Under the pieces are notes generated by a model. It was not told where the DNA came from. It saw only the letters and a list, made by a program, of their open reading frames with translations, and ran no database searches. A program made the position numbers and the translations under genes. A stretch of 64,000 bases of DNA. Source: Bacillota bacterium (lineage in GTDB: Bacteria > Bacillota > Clostridia > Christensenellales > Aristaeellaceae). The stretch is taken from the NCBI GenBank assembly GCA_023421395.1, contig JAEZTL010000002.1, positions 1 to 64,000 on the forward strand. Direction: 5' to 3'. Positions within the stretch are counted from its first letter, which is position 1, and each line of letters begins with the position of its first letter. Of the stretch, positions 26,324 through 34,946 are shown in pieces.

Positions 26324-27687
26324 GTCACCGCGCTTTCGAGCGACAAAACGATCGCTTTGAAGGCGCGCCCGCGCTGCTCATAGTCCTGGAACATGTCAAA
26401 GCTGGCGCAGGCCGGCGACAACAGCACATTCCAGCCCGGTTCGGCCATATCCCGCGCCATCAGGACCGCCTTTTCAAAGTCGTGTCCCGCGTGGACATAG
26501 GCGGTGAAGCCCGCCTCGTCAAGCCCCTTCTGGATCTCGGCCGCCGTATCGCCGATGAGCACGACCTTTTCGATCTGGCTGCCGGGAATCGCCCGGGTGA
26601 GCCTCGTCATGTCCACATGCTTGTCGTAGCCGCCCAGGATCATCACGGTGGGCTTCACCATCGTGGCGATGGCCTTCAGCGTGGAATCCACGTTGGTCCC
26701 CTTGGAATCGTTGATGTAGGTGACGCCGTCCAGTTCCCGCACCTTTTCGATGCGGTGCTCGACGCCTTTGAAGGTGCGCAGCGTATGCCGGATCACCGGC
26801 GGCGGCACCTCCGCGCACATGGCGATGGCGGTGGCGGCCAGCGCGTTCTCCAGGTTATGCGGGCCGGGGATCGCGATTTCATCCGCCACGCAGATGGCGC
26901 GGTAGTCATCCGCCGTGCCGTAGACTACGCTGCCGCCGGCCACAAAGGCGCCCTTGGGCGGGATGGCCGTTCGGGAGAACCAGCGCACGCGGCTGCGCGC
27001 GCTGGACGCCATTTCCCGGAGCGCCGGGTCATCATAATTCAGGATCAGCGTGTCGTCTGCCGTCTGGTTCTCAAATACCCGGGCCTTCAGCTGGGTGTAA
27101 ACGGCCATGGTGCCGTGGCGGTTCAGATGGTCCTCGGTGATGTTGAGGATGGCGGTGATCGACGGGTGGAAGCGCTCCACCGTCTCCAGCTGGAAGGAGG
27201 ACACCTCGCACACGGTCACGTCCTCCGGCCGGGTTTTCAGCGCCACGGCGGAGTAGGGGTAGCCGATGTTGCCCACCACGTAGGTCAGCTTGCCGGCGTT
27301 TTTGAAAATTTCCCCGGTCAGCGTACAGGTGGTGGTCTTTCCGTTGGTGCCGGTGATGGCGATGAGCCTGCCCTGCGCATGGCGGGACGCCAGCTCAAGT
27401 TCCCCGACGACCGGGATATCCCGGCGGCGCGCCTCCGTTACGGCCGGATGCGTGACCGGTACGCCGGGGCTGACCACCAGAAGATCCATTCCGTCCAGCA
27501 GCCCTTCCGCCAGCTCGCCCAGGCGCCATTCGACGCCTTCGAGCTTCAGTTCCGAAAGCTGGTCGCCAAAGTCCGCTTCGGTCTTCTGGTCGGCGATGCG
27601 CACCTCGGCGCCCAAATCCAGCAGCATGCGCGCGGCGGCCACGCCGCTTCGCGCCATGCCCACGACAAGAACCTTTCTGCCCTGCAT
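26320..27687 (-). CDS. murD: UDP-N-acetylmuramoylalanine--D-glutamate ligase MurD
   Basis: 455 residues. The N-terminal Rossmann-like domain (VVGMARSGVAAARMLLDLGA), ATP motif GTNGKTTTCTL and the C-terminal LLSPACASFDMFQDYEQRG are all typical. It adds D-Glu to UDP-MurNAc-L-Ala in the cytoplasm. Confidence 0.95.
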   Translation of the reverse strand: MQGRKVLVVGMARSGVAAARMLLDLGAEVRIADQKTEADFGDQLSELKLEGVEWRLGELAEGLLDGMDLLVVSPGVPVTHPAVTEARRRDIPVVGELELASRHAQGRLIAITGTNGKTTTCTLTGEIFKNAGKLTYVVGNIGYPYSAVALKTRPEDVTVCEVSSFQLETVERFHPSITAILNITEDHLNRHGTMAVYTQLKARVFENQTADDTLILNYDDPALREMASSARSRVRWFSRTAIPPKGAFVAGGSVVYGTADDYRAICVADEIAIPGPHNLENALAATAIAMCAEVPPPVIRHTLRTFKGVEHRIEKVRELDGVTYINDSKGTNVDSTLKAIATMVKPTVMILGGYDKHVDMTRLTRAIPGSQIEKVVLIGDTAAEIQKGLDEAGFTAYVHAGHDFEKAVLMARDMAEPGWNVLLSPACASFDMFQDYEQRGRAFKAIVLSLESAVT

Positions 27688-27714
27688 TTTACGTCCCTCC
27701 CCGCGCCCGGTCGG

Positions 27715-28710
27715 CTACGCTGTAAACCCGAGCAGCGCCACCATGCACAAAAGCGCCGTGACAATCATGTACATCGATACGATGCGCGTCTCCGCCATGC
27801 CGGAGAGCTCAAAGTGATGGTGCAGCGGCGCCATCTTAAACACGCGCTTGCCATGGGTCGCCTTGAAGTAGAAGATCTGGATGATGTCCGACAAACTGGA
27901 CATGACCATCGCCAGCGCGATGATCGGGATCAAGAGCGAAAGCCTCGTCAGCGTGGTCACCGCCACCAGCGCGCCGCCGATGGCGAAGGAACCCACGTCG
28001 CCCATGAAGACGCCCGCCGGGTAGCTGTTGAAGCGCAGAAAGCCCAGAAGCGCGCCGGCCGTGGCGCCGCAAAAGAGCATCAGGTTCTGAAGATTGCCCT
28101 GCTGCGGCGTGCCGGAGACGGCCATGAGCATCAGGATCAGCCCCAGCGTAATGAAGTCGATCAGCGCGCAGCCGGAGAGCAGTCCGTCCAGGCCATCCAA
28201 GAGGTTCGCGCTGTTGACGGTGGCCACCATCACGAACACCATCATCGGCACGTACCAGATGCCAAGATCCCACTCGAGGGTGGTAAAGGGGACGATCCAT
28301 TTGGAGCCCACCGAGGGCTCCGTGTAGGCCCACACCGAGAAGGCGATGGCCAGCACCAGCTGCGGCACGATCTTCTGGAGCGGCGTGAGCCCCAGCGAGC
28401 GCTTCTTCGAGACCTTGATAAAGTCGTCCACGAAGCCGATCAGTCCGAAGCCCAGCGTGGCGATCAGCGCCACCGGCAGGTGGTCCCACCGGGAATCCCC
28501 CTGGGACATGATCAGCGTCACGACGATCATGGGGATCATAAAGATGATGCCGCCCATCGTCGGGACGCCCTGCTTTTTTTTGTGGCTCTCCGGCCCCAGG
28601 TCGTATATGGTCTGGCCGAACTTCATGCGCTTGAGCCACGGGATAAATACGGGCCCCAGCGCAATCGCCGCCAGAAACGAGATCAGTACCGTCCAGATCA
28701 GTCGTTGCAT
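27715..28710 (-). CDS. mraY: Phospho-N-acetylmuramoyl-pentapeptide transferase MraY
   Basis: 331 residues, ten predicted helices. Active-site Asp pairs are found in VDDFIKV and in NLLDGLDGL, and the HHHFE motif ends the protein core. It loads the murein precursor on undecaprenyl phosphate to form lipid I. The ATG at 28710 was taken since sequence before it is unlike the family and overlaps murE. Confidence 0.95.
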   Translation of the reverse strand: MQRLIWTVLISFLAAIALGPVFIPWLKRMKFGQTIYDLGPESHKKKQGVPTMGGIIFMIPMIVVTLIMSQGDSRWDHLPVALIATLGFGLIGFVDDFIKVSKKRSLGLTPLQKIVPQLVLAIAFSVWAYTEPSVGSKWIVPFTTLEWDLGIWYVPMMVFVMVATVNSANLLDGLDGLLSGCALIDFITLGLILMLMAVSGTPQQGNLQNLMLFCGATAGALLGFLRFNSYPAGVFMGDVGSFAIGGALVAVTTLTRLSLLIPIIALAMVMSSLSDIIQIFYFKATHGKRVFKMAPLHHHFELSGMAETRIVSMYMIVTALLCMVALLGFTA

Positions 28711-28738
28711 CTTCTGTTTCCCCTTTGCGCGCCTGGTG

Positions 28739-30205
28739 TCATTGCACCAGCGTCTTCTCCAGCAATTCCCTGACGACCACCTTCTCGTCGAAGGGATGCT
28801 TGACCCCCTTGATCTCCTGATAGGTCTCATGGCCCTTGCCAGCCAGCACCACCACATCCCCCGGGCGCGCCATGTCCAGCGCGTAGGCGATGGCCTTGCG
28901 ACGGTTTTCTATGACGACGTAGCGCGCGCTTTCCACCCGCTTGATGCCCCGCTCGATCTCTTCCAGAATCGCGTTGGGGTCCTCGCTGCGGGGGTTGTCG
29001 CTGGTCAGAATGCAATAGTCCGCCAGCCGCCCGCCGATCTCGCCCATGATGGGGCGCTTTTCGTGATCCCGGTCCCCGCCGCATCCGAACAGCGCGATCA
29101 CGCGGCCGGCCTTGGTGGTCTGCCGCACGGTGGTCAGGATGTTTTCCAGCGCGTCCGGCGAGTGGGCATAGTCCAGGATCACCCGATAGGGTGTTTCCGT
29201 TTCGAGCAGCTCGATGCGGCCAGGCACGCTTTTGACCGACTCCAGACCCTTTTTGATGGCCGAGGGCGCGACGCCCAACTGGTCGCACATCGCGGCGGCC
29301 ATGAGGCTGTTGTAAACGTTGAAGATGCCGGCCATATGCAGGTCCACGTCGATGGAGGCCCGCTTATGAAAGGTCAGCCGGTAGCTGAGGCCGCGCTCGC
29401 CGATTTCAATGTCGTTTGCGTAGACATCTGCAGGGCTTCGGATGCCCACGGCCGTGGCGGGAACGGGCAGGTTCCGGAAAGCGCCGCCCAGCCGCTCGTC
29501 GTCCACATTGACCACCGCGCGGCGGCACATTTCCGGCGTGAAAAGGCGCAGCTTGGCTTCCAGATACGTCTCCATGTTGTGAAAAAAGTCCAGGTGGTCC
29601 TGGGACAGGTTGGTAAATCCGGCCACATCGAACGCCATGCCCTCAAGCTTCCGAAGCGCAAGCGCGTGGGCGGATACCTCCATCACCACGTATTCCATGC
29701 CTTCGTCCGCCATCTGCCGGAGCAGGCGCTGGAAGTCGATGGGATCGGGCGTCGTGAGGTTGGCGGGGATCTCCCGGTCGGCAATCATTGAGCACACAGT
29801 GCCAATCAAGCCCACCTTATGGCCCGCGGCCTCCAGAATGGATTTAATCAGGAAACTGGACGTGGTCTTGCCCTTGGTGCCGGTCACGCCCACCAGCTTC
29901 AACTGACCCGCGGGATTGCCGTAAAACTCCGCGGCAATATAGGAAAGCGCCTGGCGCACGTCCGGCACCAGGATCTGAGCGCAGTCGATGTCAAGCCTCC
30001 GCTCCACCACCAGCGCCACCGCGCCAGCCTCCACCGCCTGCGGCGCAAAATCGTGAGCGTCGGTGCGCAGGCCCGGGATGCAGAAGAACAGCGCGCCCTT
30101 TTCAACCTTTCTGGAATCCGTGGCGAGCGAGGTAACATCCTGATGTTCGTAGCCAAGCACCTGTACGGGCCCGGGAATATTCTTCGACAAATGGGTAATT
30201 CTCAT
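28739..30205 (-). CDS. murE: UDP-MurNAc-tripeptide synthetase MurE, meso-DAP type
   Basis: 488 residues. ATP site GTKGKTTSSFL, and the specificity motif DNPR (in SDNPRSEDP) that selects meso-diaminopimelate rather than lysine. It adds the third amino acid of the murein stem. murF, which should add D-Ala-D-Ala, is not found beside it. Confidence 0.95.
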   Translation of the reverse strand: MRITHLSKNIPGPVQVLGYEHQDVTSLATDSRKVEKGALFFCIPGLRTDAHDFAPQAVEAGAVALVVERRLDIDCAQILVPDVRQALSYIAAEFYGNPAGQLKLVGVTGTKGKTTSSFLIKSILEAAGHKVGLIGTVCSMIADREIPANLTTPDPIDFQRLLRQMADEGMEYVVMEVSAHALALRKLEGMAFDVAGFTNLSQDHLDFFHNMETYLEAKLRLFTPEMCRRAVVNVDDERLGGAFRNLPVPATAVGIRSPADVYANDIEIGERGLSYRLTFHKRASIDVDLHMAGIFNVYNSLMAAAMCDQLGVAPSAIKKGLESVKSVPGRIELLETETPYRVILDYAHSPDALENILTTVRQTTKAGRVIALFGCGGDRDHEKRPIMGEIGGRLADYCILTSDNPRSEDPNAILEEIERGIKRVESARYVVIENRRKAIAYALDMARPGDVVVLAGKGHETYQEIKGVKHPFDEKVVVRELLEKTLVQ

Positions 30206-30246
30206 CCAATCGTCCTCCTGTGTCTGGGACGGCCCGACCGCCCCGG

Positions 30247-32370
30247 TTAACCGCCCGGCGCGTGGAATTCCACGCGCACGGTGGTCGAAGGCGTCACGTT
30301 TACGCCCTCGGCCGGGCTTTGGGAGACCGCCACGCCGCTGCCCGTGGCCTTCATGGTGAGGCCGTAGGCGGTCAGCAGTCGGTTGGCCTCGAGGATGGAC
30401 AGGCCCGTCAGATCGGGCACCGCGACCTCGTAAGCGTCATCCCGGGCGTCCTTTAAATATAGCATGACCAGCGACTTGCGCGCCATATGCGCGCCCGGAG
30501 CGGGCATTTGCTCCACCACCTCGCCGCTGTCGCCGCTGACCAGGCAGTCCAAATCCACGGCTTTCAGCGCCTTTTCGGCTTGGGCCTGGGTCATTCCGGT
30601 AACGTCCGGCACGGTGGCGGGCTCTTCGGATTTCTGCTCCGCGGCGGGCGCGTAGCCCAGATAGCCGAGCGTCTTTTGCAGGATATCCCTGGCAAAAGGC
30701 GCGGCGGTGATCGCACCAAAGTCGGGCCGCTTGCCCGCCTCGTCCACGATGACGATCAGCGCCACTCTGGGGTCGTCCGCCGGCGCGAAGCCCAGAAACG
30801 AGCCGATATGGGTATCCCTGGATACCACACCGTCCACGTACACCTGCGCCGTGCCGGTCTTGCCGCCGATGCGGTAGCCGCTGATGCGGGCGTTGCGCCC
30901 GCCGCCCTTTTCCACCACCAGTTCCAGGAGTCGCCGCATCGTGGCGGAAGTCTTTTCGGAAATCGGGCGCTCCATCACCGTCGGCGCACCCCGTTCCACC
31001 AGGTTTCCAGCGGCGTCCCTAATCTCTTTGACGACATAGGGTTTCATAAGGTTTCCGCCGTTGACCGCGGCGCATGCGGCGGTCAAAAGCTGAAGCGGCG
31101 TCACCGCCACCGACTGGCCAAAACCGATGCGGGCGATGTCCACCCGCTTGACCCGAGCTTCGTCGATCAGGATGCCCGTGCCCTCGCCGGGGATGTCGAC
31201 ACCGGACACCATGCCAAGTCCGAACGCCTCCATATAATGATAAAAGCGCTCGATGCCCAGGCGCAGCGCCAGTTCGACAAACACCGGGTTGCAGGAGTTC
31301 TGAAGGCCTTCGGCTAGGTCCTCCGCGCCGTGGGCGCTGTCCCAGCAGTGGATGCGGGAGCCATCCACCACCACCGAGCCCGAGCAGTAAAACCGGTCGC
31401 CGACGTGTGTCACGCCGGCGTCCAGCGCGGAAGAGGTCGTAACGATCTTGAAGGTCGAACCCGGCTCGTAGGCATCGGTGAGCACGCGGTTTCGGAGCAG
31501 TTCGTTGAGCGCGTCCACATCGTCCCGCGGCGGGCTGTTGAGATCAAAATCCGGTTTCGAGCACATGGCCAGGATTTCGCCGGTCTTCGGGTTCATCACG
31601 AGAATTCTGACCGCCTTGGCGCGGTTTACGCTGATTGCCTCCCTCGCGGCCTGCTCCACGAAGCTCTGAATGGAAGCGTCCAGCGTCAGCGTCACGCTGC
31701 CGCCGTCCACCGAAGGGATGTATTCGCTTTCGCTGTAATCAAGCCGCCGGCCCTTGCCGTCGATCTCCGAAAGCACGCTGCCGGCTTTCCCAGACAGATA
31801 CTTGTCCAGCGAAGCCTCCAGGCCCGCCTGCCCCACGCCGTCTATGGATGTAAGGCCGATCAGCTGAGAGGCAAACGCGCCCATGGGGTAGTATCGTCGC
31901 GCGTCCTCCTCGAGATACAGCCCGTCCAGCGCTTTGGAGCCAGACGCCGCCTGCTGGGCGATCATCGCGCGCAGCTGCTGCGCGACTTCCCGGGAGAGCT
32001 GTCGTCTCAGCACAACGCCGCCTTTTGAGCGATCTCCCGCCTTTTTCCGGATGGCGGCCTCGTCCATGTCCAGAATGGGTGACAAAACCCGGGCAAACGC
32101 CTCGAGATCCGACACCTGACGCGGGCTGACCGACGCGGTGTAGGCGGTGGCGCTGATGGCCAGCACCCTGCCGTTGCGATCCAAAATGGAGCCCCGCCGC
32201 GGCGCAATCACGCTTTGGCTGGTCCACTGCGTTTGCGCGCGCTGCTGGAGCTCCTCGGCTTCCAAAATCTGCAGCTTGAAAAGCTGCGCGGCCAGCGCGA
32301 AGAAGAGGGCCAGGAACAGCGCCATGGAAAGCGCGATTCGGCGCCTTACCACCGGCCCGGTCACAACCAA
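30247..32370 (-). CDS. spoVD: SpoVD/FtsI-type class B penicillin-binding protein with PASTA domains
   Basis: 707 residues. One N-terminal membrane helix, a PBP dimerisation domain, then the transpeptidase domain with SxxK as STFK, SCN, and KTGTAQ. Two PASTA domains (VPDVTGMTQAQAEKAL and VPDLTGLSILEANRLL) end it, as in SpoVD and PBP2x. It cross-links septal or spore-cortex murein along with FtsW. The TTG at 32370 was selected because it stands seven bases behind GGGGAGG. Confidence 0.92.
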   Translation of the reverse strand: MVVTGPVVRRRIALSMALFLALFFALAAQLFKLQILEAEELQQRAQTQWTSQSVIAPRRGSILDRNGRVLAISATAYTASVSPRQVSDLEAFARVLSPILDMDEAAIRKKAGDRSKGGVVLRRQLSREVAQQLRAMIAQQAASGSKALDGLYLEEDARRYYPMGAFASQLIGLTSIDGVGQAGLEASLDKYLSGKAGSVLSEIDGKGRRLDYSESEYIPSVDGGSVTLTLDASIQSFVEQAAREAISVNRAKAVRILVMNPKTGEILAMCSKPDFDLNSPPRDDVDALNELLRNRVLTDAYEPGSTFKIVTTSSALDAGVTHVGDRFYCSGSVVVDGSRIHCWDSAHGAEDLAEGLQNSCNPVFVELALRLGIERFYHYMEAFGLGMVSGVDIPGEGTGILIDEARVKRVDIARIGFGQSVAVTPLQLLTAACAAVNGGNLMKPYVVKEIRDAAGNLVERGAPTVMERPISEKTSATMRRLLELVVEKGGGRNARISGYRIGGKTGTAQVYVDGVVSRDTHIGSFLGFAPADDPRVALIVIVDEAGKRPDFGAITAAPFARDILQKTLGYLGYAPAAEQKSEEPATVPDVTGMTQAQAEKALKAVDLDCLVSGDSGEVVEQMPAPGAHMARKSLVMLYLKDARDDAYEVAVPDLTGLSILEANRLLTAYGLTMKATGSGVAVSQSPAEGVNVTPSTTVRVEFHAPGG

Positions 32371-32392
32371 GCGGCATCCTCCCCGATTCCGG

Positions 32393-32923
32393 TCAATCCG
32401 CGTCCTGCGCCTCCGCATTGGTTGAGGCGGTCTGCGTGAGTGGCTCGGAACCGGAACCCATCAGGGAGACCACGCGGATCTGATCTTCCGAGGGATAGGT
32501 CATTTCGCATTTGTTGATGGCGGTGTCCCGGATGCGATCCAGATTTTGCTGCATCGACAGCCGGACCTCCAGGTTTTCCTTCTCGCCGCGAAGGTCCTTG
32601 ATCTCGGCGGTCAGGCTGGAGATGCGCTTGGAGGACGAGGCGATCTGCGCCAGCCGTCCCACCTGCAGGACCAGGCCCATCACGAGAACCGCGACGGTCA
32701 GGTACATCATCCAGCGGGTGACCGCCGGCTTTTCCACGCGGCTGCGCCGGTTTGCCCGGGGCGCGCGCTCGCGGGTGCGGGCATAGCCGGGGTTGTCGAA
32801 AACGCGCTGGGCGCTTCTGGACTGGGGTCTCGGGGACGGACTTCTGCGGTCAAAATCGCTCCACCAATCCTCCGCGACGATCCCGCTGCCTGTGCCCGGG
32901 GCGCTCATTGGCATACGATTCAA
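32393..32923 (-). CDS. ftsL: FtsL-like septum protein
   Basis: 176 residues. An Arg/Pro-rich cytoplasmic tail, one transmembrane helix (LTVAVLVMGLVLQVGRLAQI) and a coiled coil (SSKRISSLTAEIKDLRGEKENLEVRL) match FtsL/DivIC. With FtsQ and FtsB it activates septal murein synthesis. Identity rests on topology and position before the class B PBP. The TTG at 32923 lies six bases after AAGGGA; ATGs at 32914 and 32908 are alternatives. rsmH, usual between mraZ and ftsL, is missing. Confidence 0.78.
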   Translation of the reverse strand: MNRMPMSAPGTGSGIVAEDWWSDFDRRSPSPRPQSRSAQRVFDNPGYARTRERAPRANRRSRVEKPAVTRWMMYLTVAVLVMGLVLQVGRLAQIASSSKRISSLTAEIKDLRGEKENLEVRLSMQQNLDRIRDTAINKCEMTYPSEDQIRVVSLMGSGSEPLTQTASTNAEAQDAD

Positions 32924-32966
32924 CTCTATTCCCTTCCCTTTCCGTTTAGAACAACAGTTCCCGTCG

Positions 32967-33425
32967 TCATGTCCTCGCCTGGTAGTATTGCGCGTTGACG
33001 TATTCAAGCAGCTTGTCGCTGTCGGCCTCGGCGCTCTCGGTTTCGGCCAGATACTTATCCTCATCCCAGATCTCAAGGCAGGACCCAATGCCGACAAAAC
33101 GGATCTGCTTGTCCATGCCCGTCTTGACGCGCAGCATCGCGGGCAGAAGTACGCGCCCCTGGCCGTCCAGTTCGCATCCCGGGAAGGAATTGCCGTTGAT
33201 CAGTCGCACATAACGCATGGCGGTCACGTCGGTGGGCGGGATGCGGGAGAGATCCCGCTCGATCTCCTGCCAGCGCCATGCGGGGTACAGCGCGATCGCG
33301 GAAAGCTGGTTGTTGAGGCCGATGGTAAAGCCTTCTCCCAGCGCTTCTCGGTACACGGCGGGGATGGTGACGCGGCCTTTGGGGTCAATCGTATGCGAAA
33401 CATTGCCCGCAAATGCGCTGCTCAT
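32967..33425 (-). CDS. mraZ: Transcriptional regulator MraZ
   Basis: 152 residues. Two SpoVT/AbrB-like halves, each with a D-x3-R motif: IDPKGRVTIP and LDGQGRVLLP. MraZ forms rings that bind tandem repeats before its own operon and represses it. The ATG at 33425 follows AAGGAGGGG at eight bases. A repeat array that fits its binding lies right upstream. Confidence 0.95.
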   Translation of the reverse strand: MSSAFAGNVSHTIDPKGRVTIPAVYREALGEGFTIGLNNQLSAIALYPAWRWQEIERDLSRIPPTDVTAMRYVRLINGNSFPGCELDGQGRVLLPAMLRVKTGMDKQIRFVGIGSCLEIWDEDKYLAETESAEADSDKLLEYVNAQYYQART

Positions 33426-33456
33426 GCCGTCAACCCCTCCTTCGCCGCTATTTTTG

Positions 33457-33501
33457 CCCACATTATACCACAGTTTGACACGCTACGCCACTATTTGCCA
33501 C
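33457..33501 (-). promoter_or_regulatory. mraZ promoter with five decamer-phased GTG repeats (MraZ boxes)
   Basis: On the minus strand GTGGC, GTGGC, GTGTC, GTGGT and GTGGG begin at 33501, 33491, 33481, 33471 and 33461, exactly 10 bp apart. The -10 TATAAT (33467-33462) lies between the last two. MraZ of other bacteria binds direct repeats of this kind (TGGGN with five-base spacers in E. coli), so binding here would block the promoter of the cluster. Confidence 0.7.
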
Positions 33502-33564
33502 GATTTTCACGCAATTTCCCCACACCGCCGCAGCCGCCTAATTTGTACTGTGTTTCAGGAACTC

Positions 33565-33580
33565 GCACAACATGTTGTGC
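33565..33580. repeat. Perfect 16-bp palindrome
   Basis: GCACAACATGTTGTGC is self-complementary over its full length. It lies about 65 bp upstream of the MraZ boxes and just past the terminator of the next operon, and looks like a dimeric repressor site. Confidence 0.5.
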
Positions 33581-33588
33581 AATGCGCG

Positions 33589-33620
33589 TAAAAAGCCGCC
33601 GCGCCCAAGGGCGCGGCGGC
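33589..33620 (-). terminator. Intrinsic terminator of the phosphoesterase operon
   Basis: A 12-bp G+C stem (33620-33609 with 33606-33595) followed by five T on the minus strand, 27 bases after the phosphoesterase stop. Confidence 0.85.
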
Positions 33621-33647
33621 AGAACCAAAAAATATTTAACTTACGTT

Positions 33648-34340
33648 TTACACTTCGGTGACGGCGTGCAATCGGAAGCCCATTCCGTCGCAGGAGACCT
33701 GGTGATAGGTCACGCCGTCCGCCTCACCGCGGAAGGCGTAGGCCAGCGCGGGGCCGTGCAAGTGGCCATAGACCACGTGTTTCGCGCCATAGGCGGCGAA
33801 AAGATGCGCGGGTTGGGCATCGATCCGGCCGGGGCTGAGGGGCGGATAGTGGGCCATGCCGATCAGCAGTGCGGATTCCGACCTTTTTCGGGCGTCGCCG
33901 AGAGAAAGCGCCAGTCTTTGCAGTTCGCGCTCGTAGATACGCTCGTCCTCGAGGCTCGTCCCATCACCGGGCAGCAGCCAGCCGCGGGAGCCCGCGAACA
34001 GCACGCCGTTTAGCAGCACGCTGTCGTTCTGCACCGCGTACATTCCATCCGGAAGGCTGGCGCGGAGCTTGCCGATGCCGCTCCACCAGTAATCGTGATT
34101 TCCCTTTAAAAGGATCTTGCGCCCCGGAAGCTCCGCAACGGCGCGGATATGGGGCAGCGCGTCCGCGAGAAACATCGCCCAACTCAGGTCGCCGGGCAGC
34201 AGCACCACGTCCTCCGGCCTTACACGCTCCAGCCAGTTTTCCCGGATGCGCGCAAAATGGCCCGACCAATGCGGGCCAAACACGTCCATGGGCTTGTCAC
34301 CATCCGACAGGTGCAGGTCAGCGATCGCGTAAATCGTCAT
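33648..34340 (-). CDS. Calcineurin-like metallophosphoesterase
   Basis: 230 residues. All metal-binding blocks are present: DLHLS, GDLSW, GNHDYWW, MAHYPP and GHLHG. The substrate is unknown; relatives in Bacillota are soluble phosphohydrolases. The ATG at 34340 matches the family start (MTIYAIADLHL); another lies at 34349. It overlaps the 3' end of the zinc-ribbon gene by about 23 bases, indicating coupled translation. Confidence 0.85.
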   Translation of the reverse strand: MTIYAIADLHLSDGDKPMDVFGPHWSGHFARIRENWLERVRPEDVVLLPGDLSWAMFLADALPHIRAVAELPGRKILLKGNHDYWWSGIGKLRASLPDGMYAVQNDSVLLNGVLFAGSRGWLLPGDGTSLEDERIYERELQRLALSLGDARKRSESALLIGMAHYPPLSPGRIDAQPAHLFAAYGAKHVVYGHLHGPALAYAFRGEADGVTYHQVSCDGMGFRLHAVTEV

Positions 34341-34794
34341 CGTCCTCATCGTCGGCCAGTTCGTCCAGCGAGAGATCTTCTTCCGCCATGGGATCGCCGG
34401 CGGCGAACTCGTCTTCCTCTTCGTCCTCTTCGTCCTCTTCGTCTTCCGCGTCCTCTTCGTCGCCGGCAAAGGCGTCGGCGGGCATATCGTCGTCGTCGTC
34501 GATATCGATCACGATCTCGTCCATCGTGCTGACGCTGTCGATCTCCAGCGTGGTTTCATCGGGAACCAGGTCATCCTCGGTGGCGGAAGGCGACAACCTG
34601 CGCGCCATTTCCTTCAGACAGGAAAGGCACAACTCGCCGCCGGGCACCACGGGGTTTTCTCCGCACTCGGAGCAAAGTTCGGCAATATCGTCCTGCTCGC
34701 TGCCGCCGTGCACCTCTTTGCGACACACCGTGCACAGATCTCCTCCATCGAGGATGTAGTTCAGTTCGCAGCGCGGGCATTTCACCAAAGCCAT
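34318..34794 (-). CDS. Double zinc-ribbon protein with extreme acidic tail
   Basis: 158 residues. Four CxxC knuckles (CPRC, CTVC, CSEC, CLSC) in the first 60 residues form two zinc ribbons. The C-terminal 80 residues are mostly Asp and Glu, encoded by a run of GAG/GAC-rich repeats. Such acidic tails may mimic nucleic acid or keep basic partners off; no family name is certain. The ATG follows GGGAGG at eight bases. Confidence 0.7.
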   Translation of the reverse strand: MALVKCPRCELNYILDGGDLCTVCRKEVHGGSEQDDIAELCSECGENPVVPGGELCLSCLKEMARRLSPSATEDDLVPDETTLEIDSVSTMDEIVIDIDDDDDMPADAFAGDEEDAEDEEDEEDEEEDEFAAGDPMAEEDLSLDELADDEDDDDLRDR

Positions 34795-34946
34795 AGATAA
34801 TCCTCCCATATCAAGCTGACTGTGCCAATGTATGAGGCGAAGGCCGTCATCTTGACAAAGTCGGGGCTTGCCGTAGCAAACGCAAGTACTATCATACACA
34901 AAAAGCGCCGCATGGGAACCCCCCCGCGGCCAATATAGCGTAAATT

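Noticed and set aside
26482..28773. A 763-codon open frame on the plus strand
   Set aside because: It lies fully antisense to murD and mraY, has His/Arg/Gly-rich composition typical of frames opposite G+C-rich genes, and matches no family.
34389..34460. Nine-base near-repeats as a functional tandem repeat or CRISPR
   Set aside because: They are in-frame Glu/Asp codons of the acidic tail, with no spacers.
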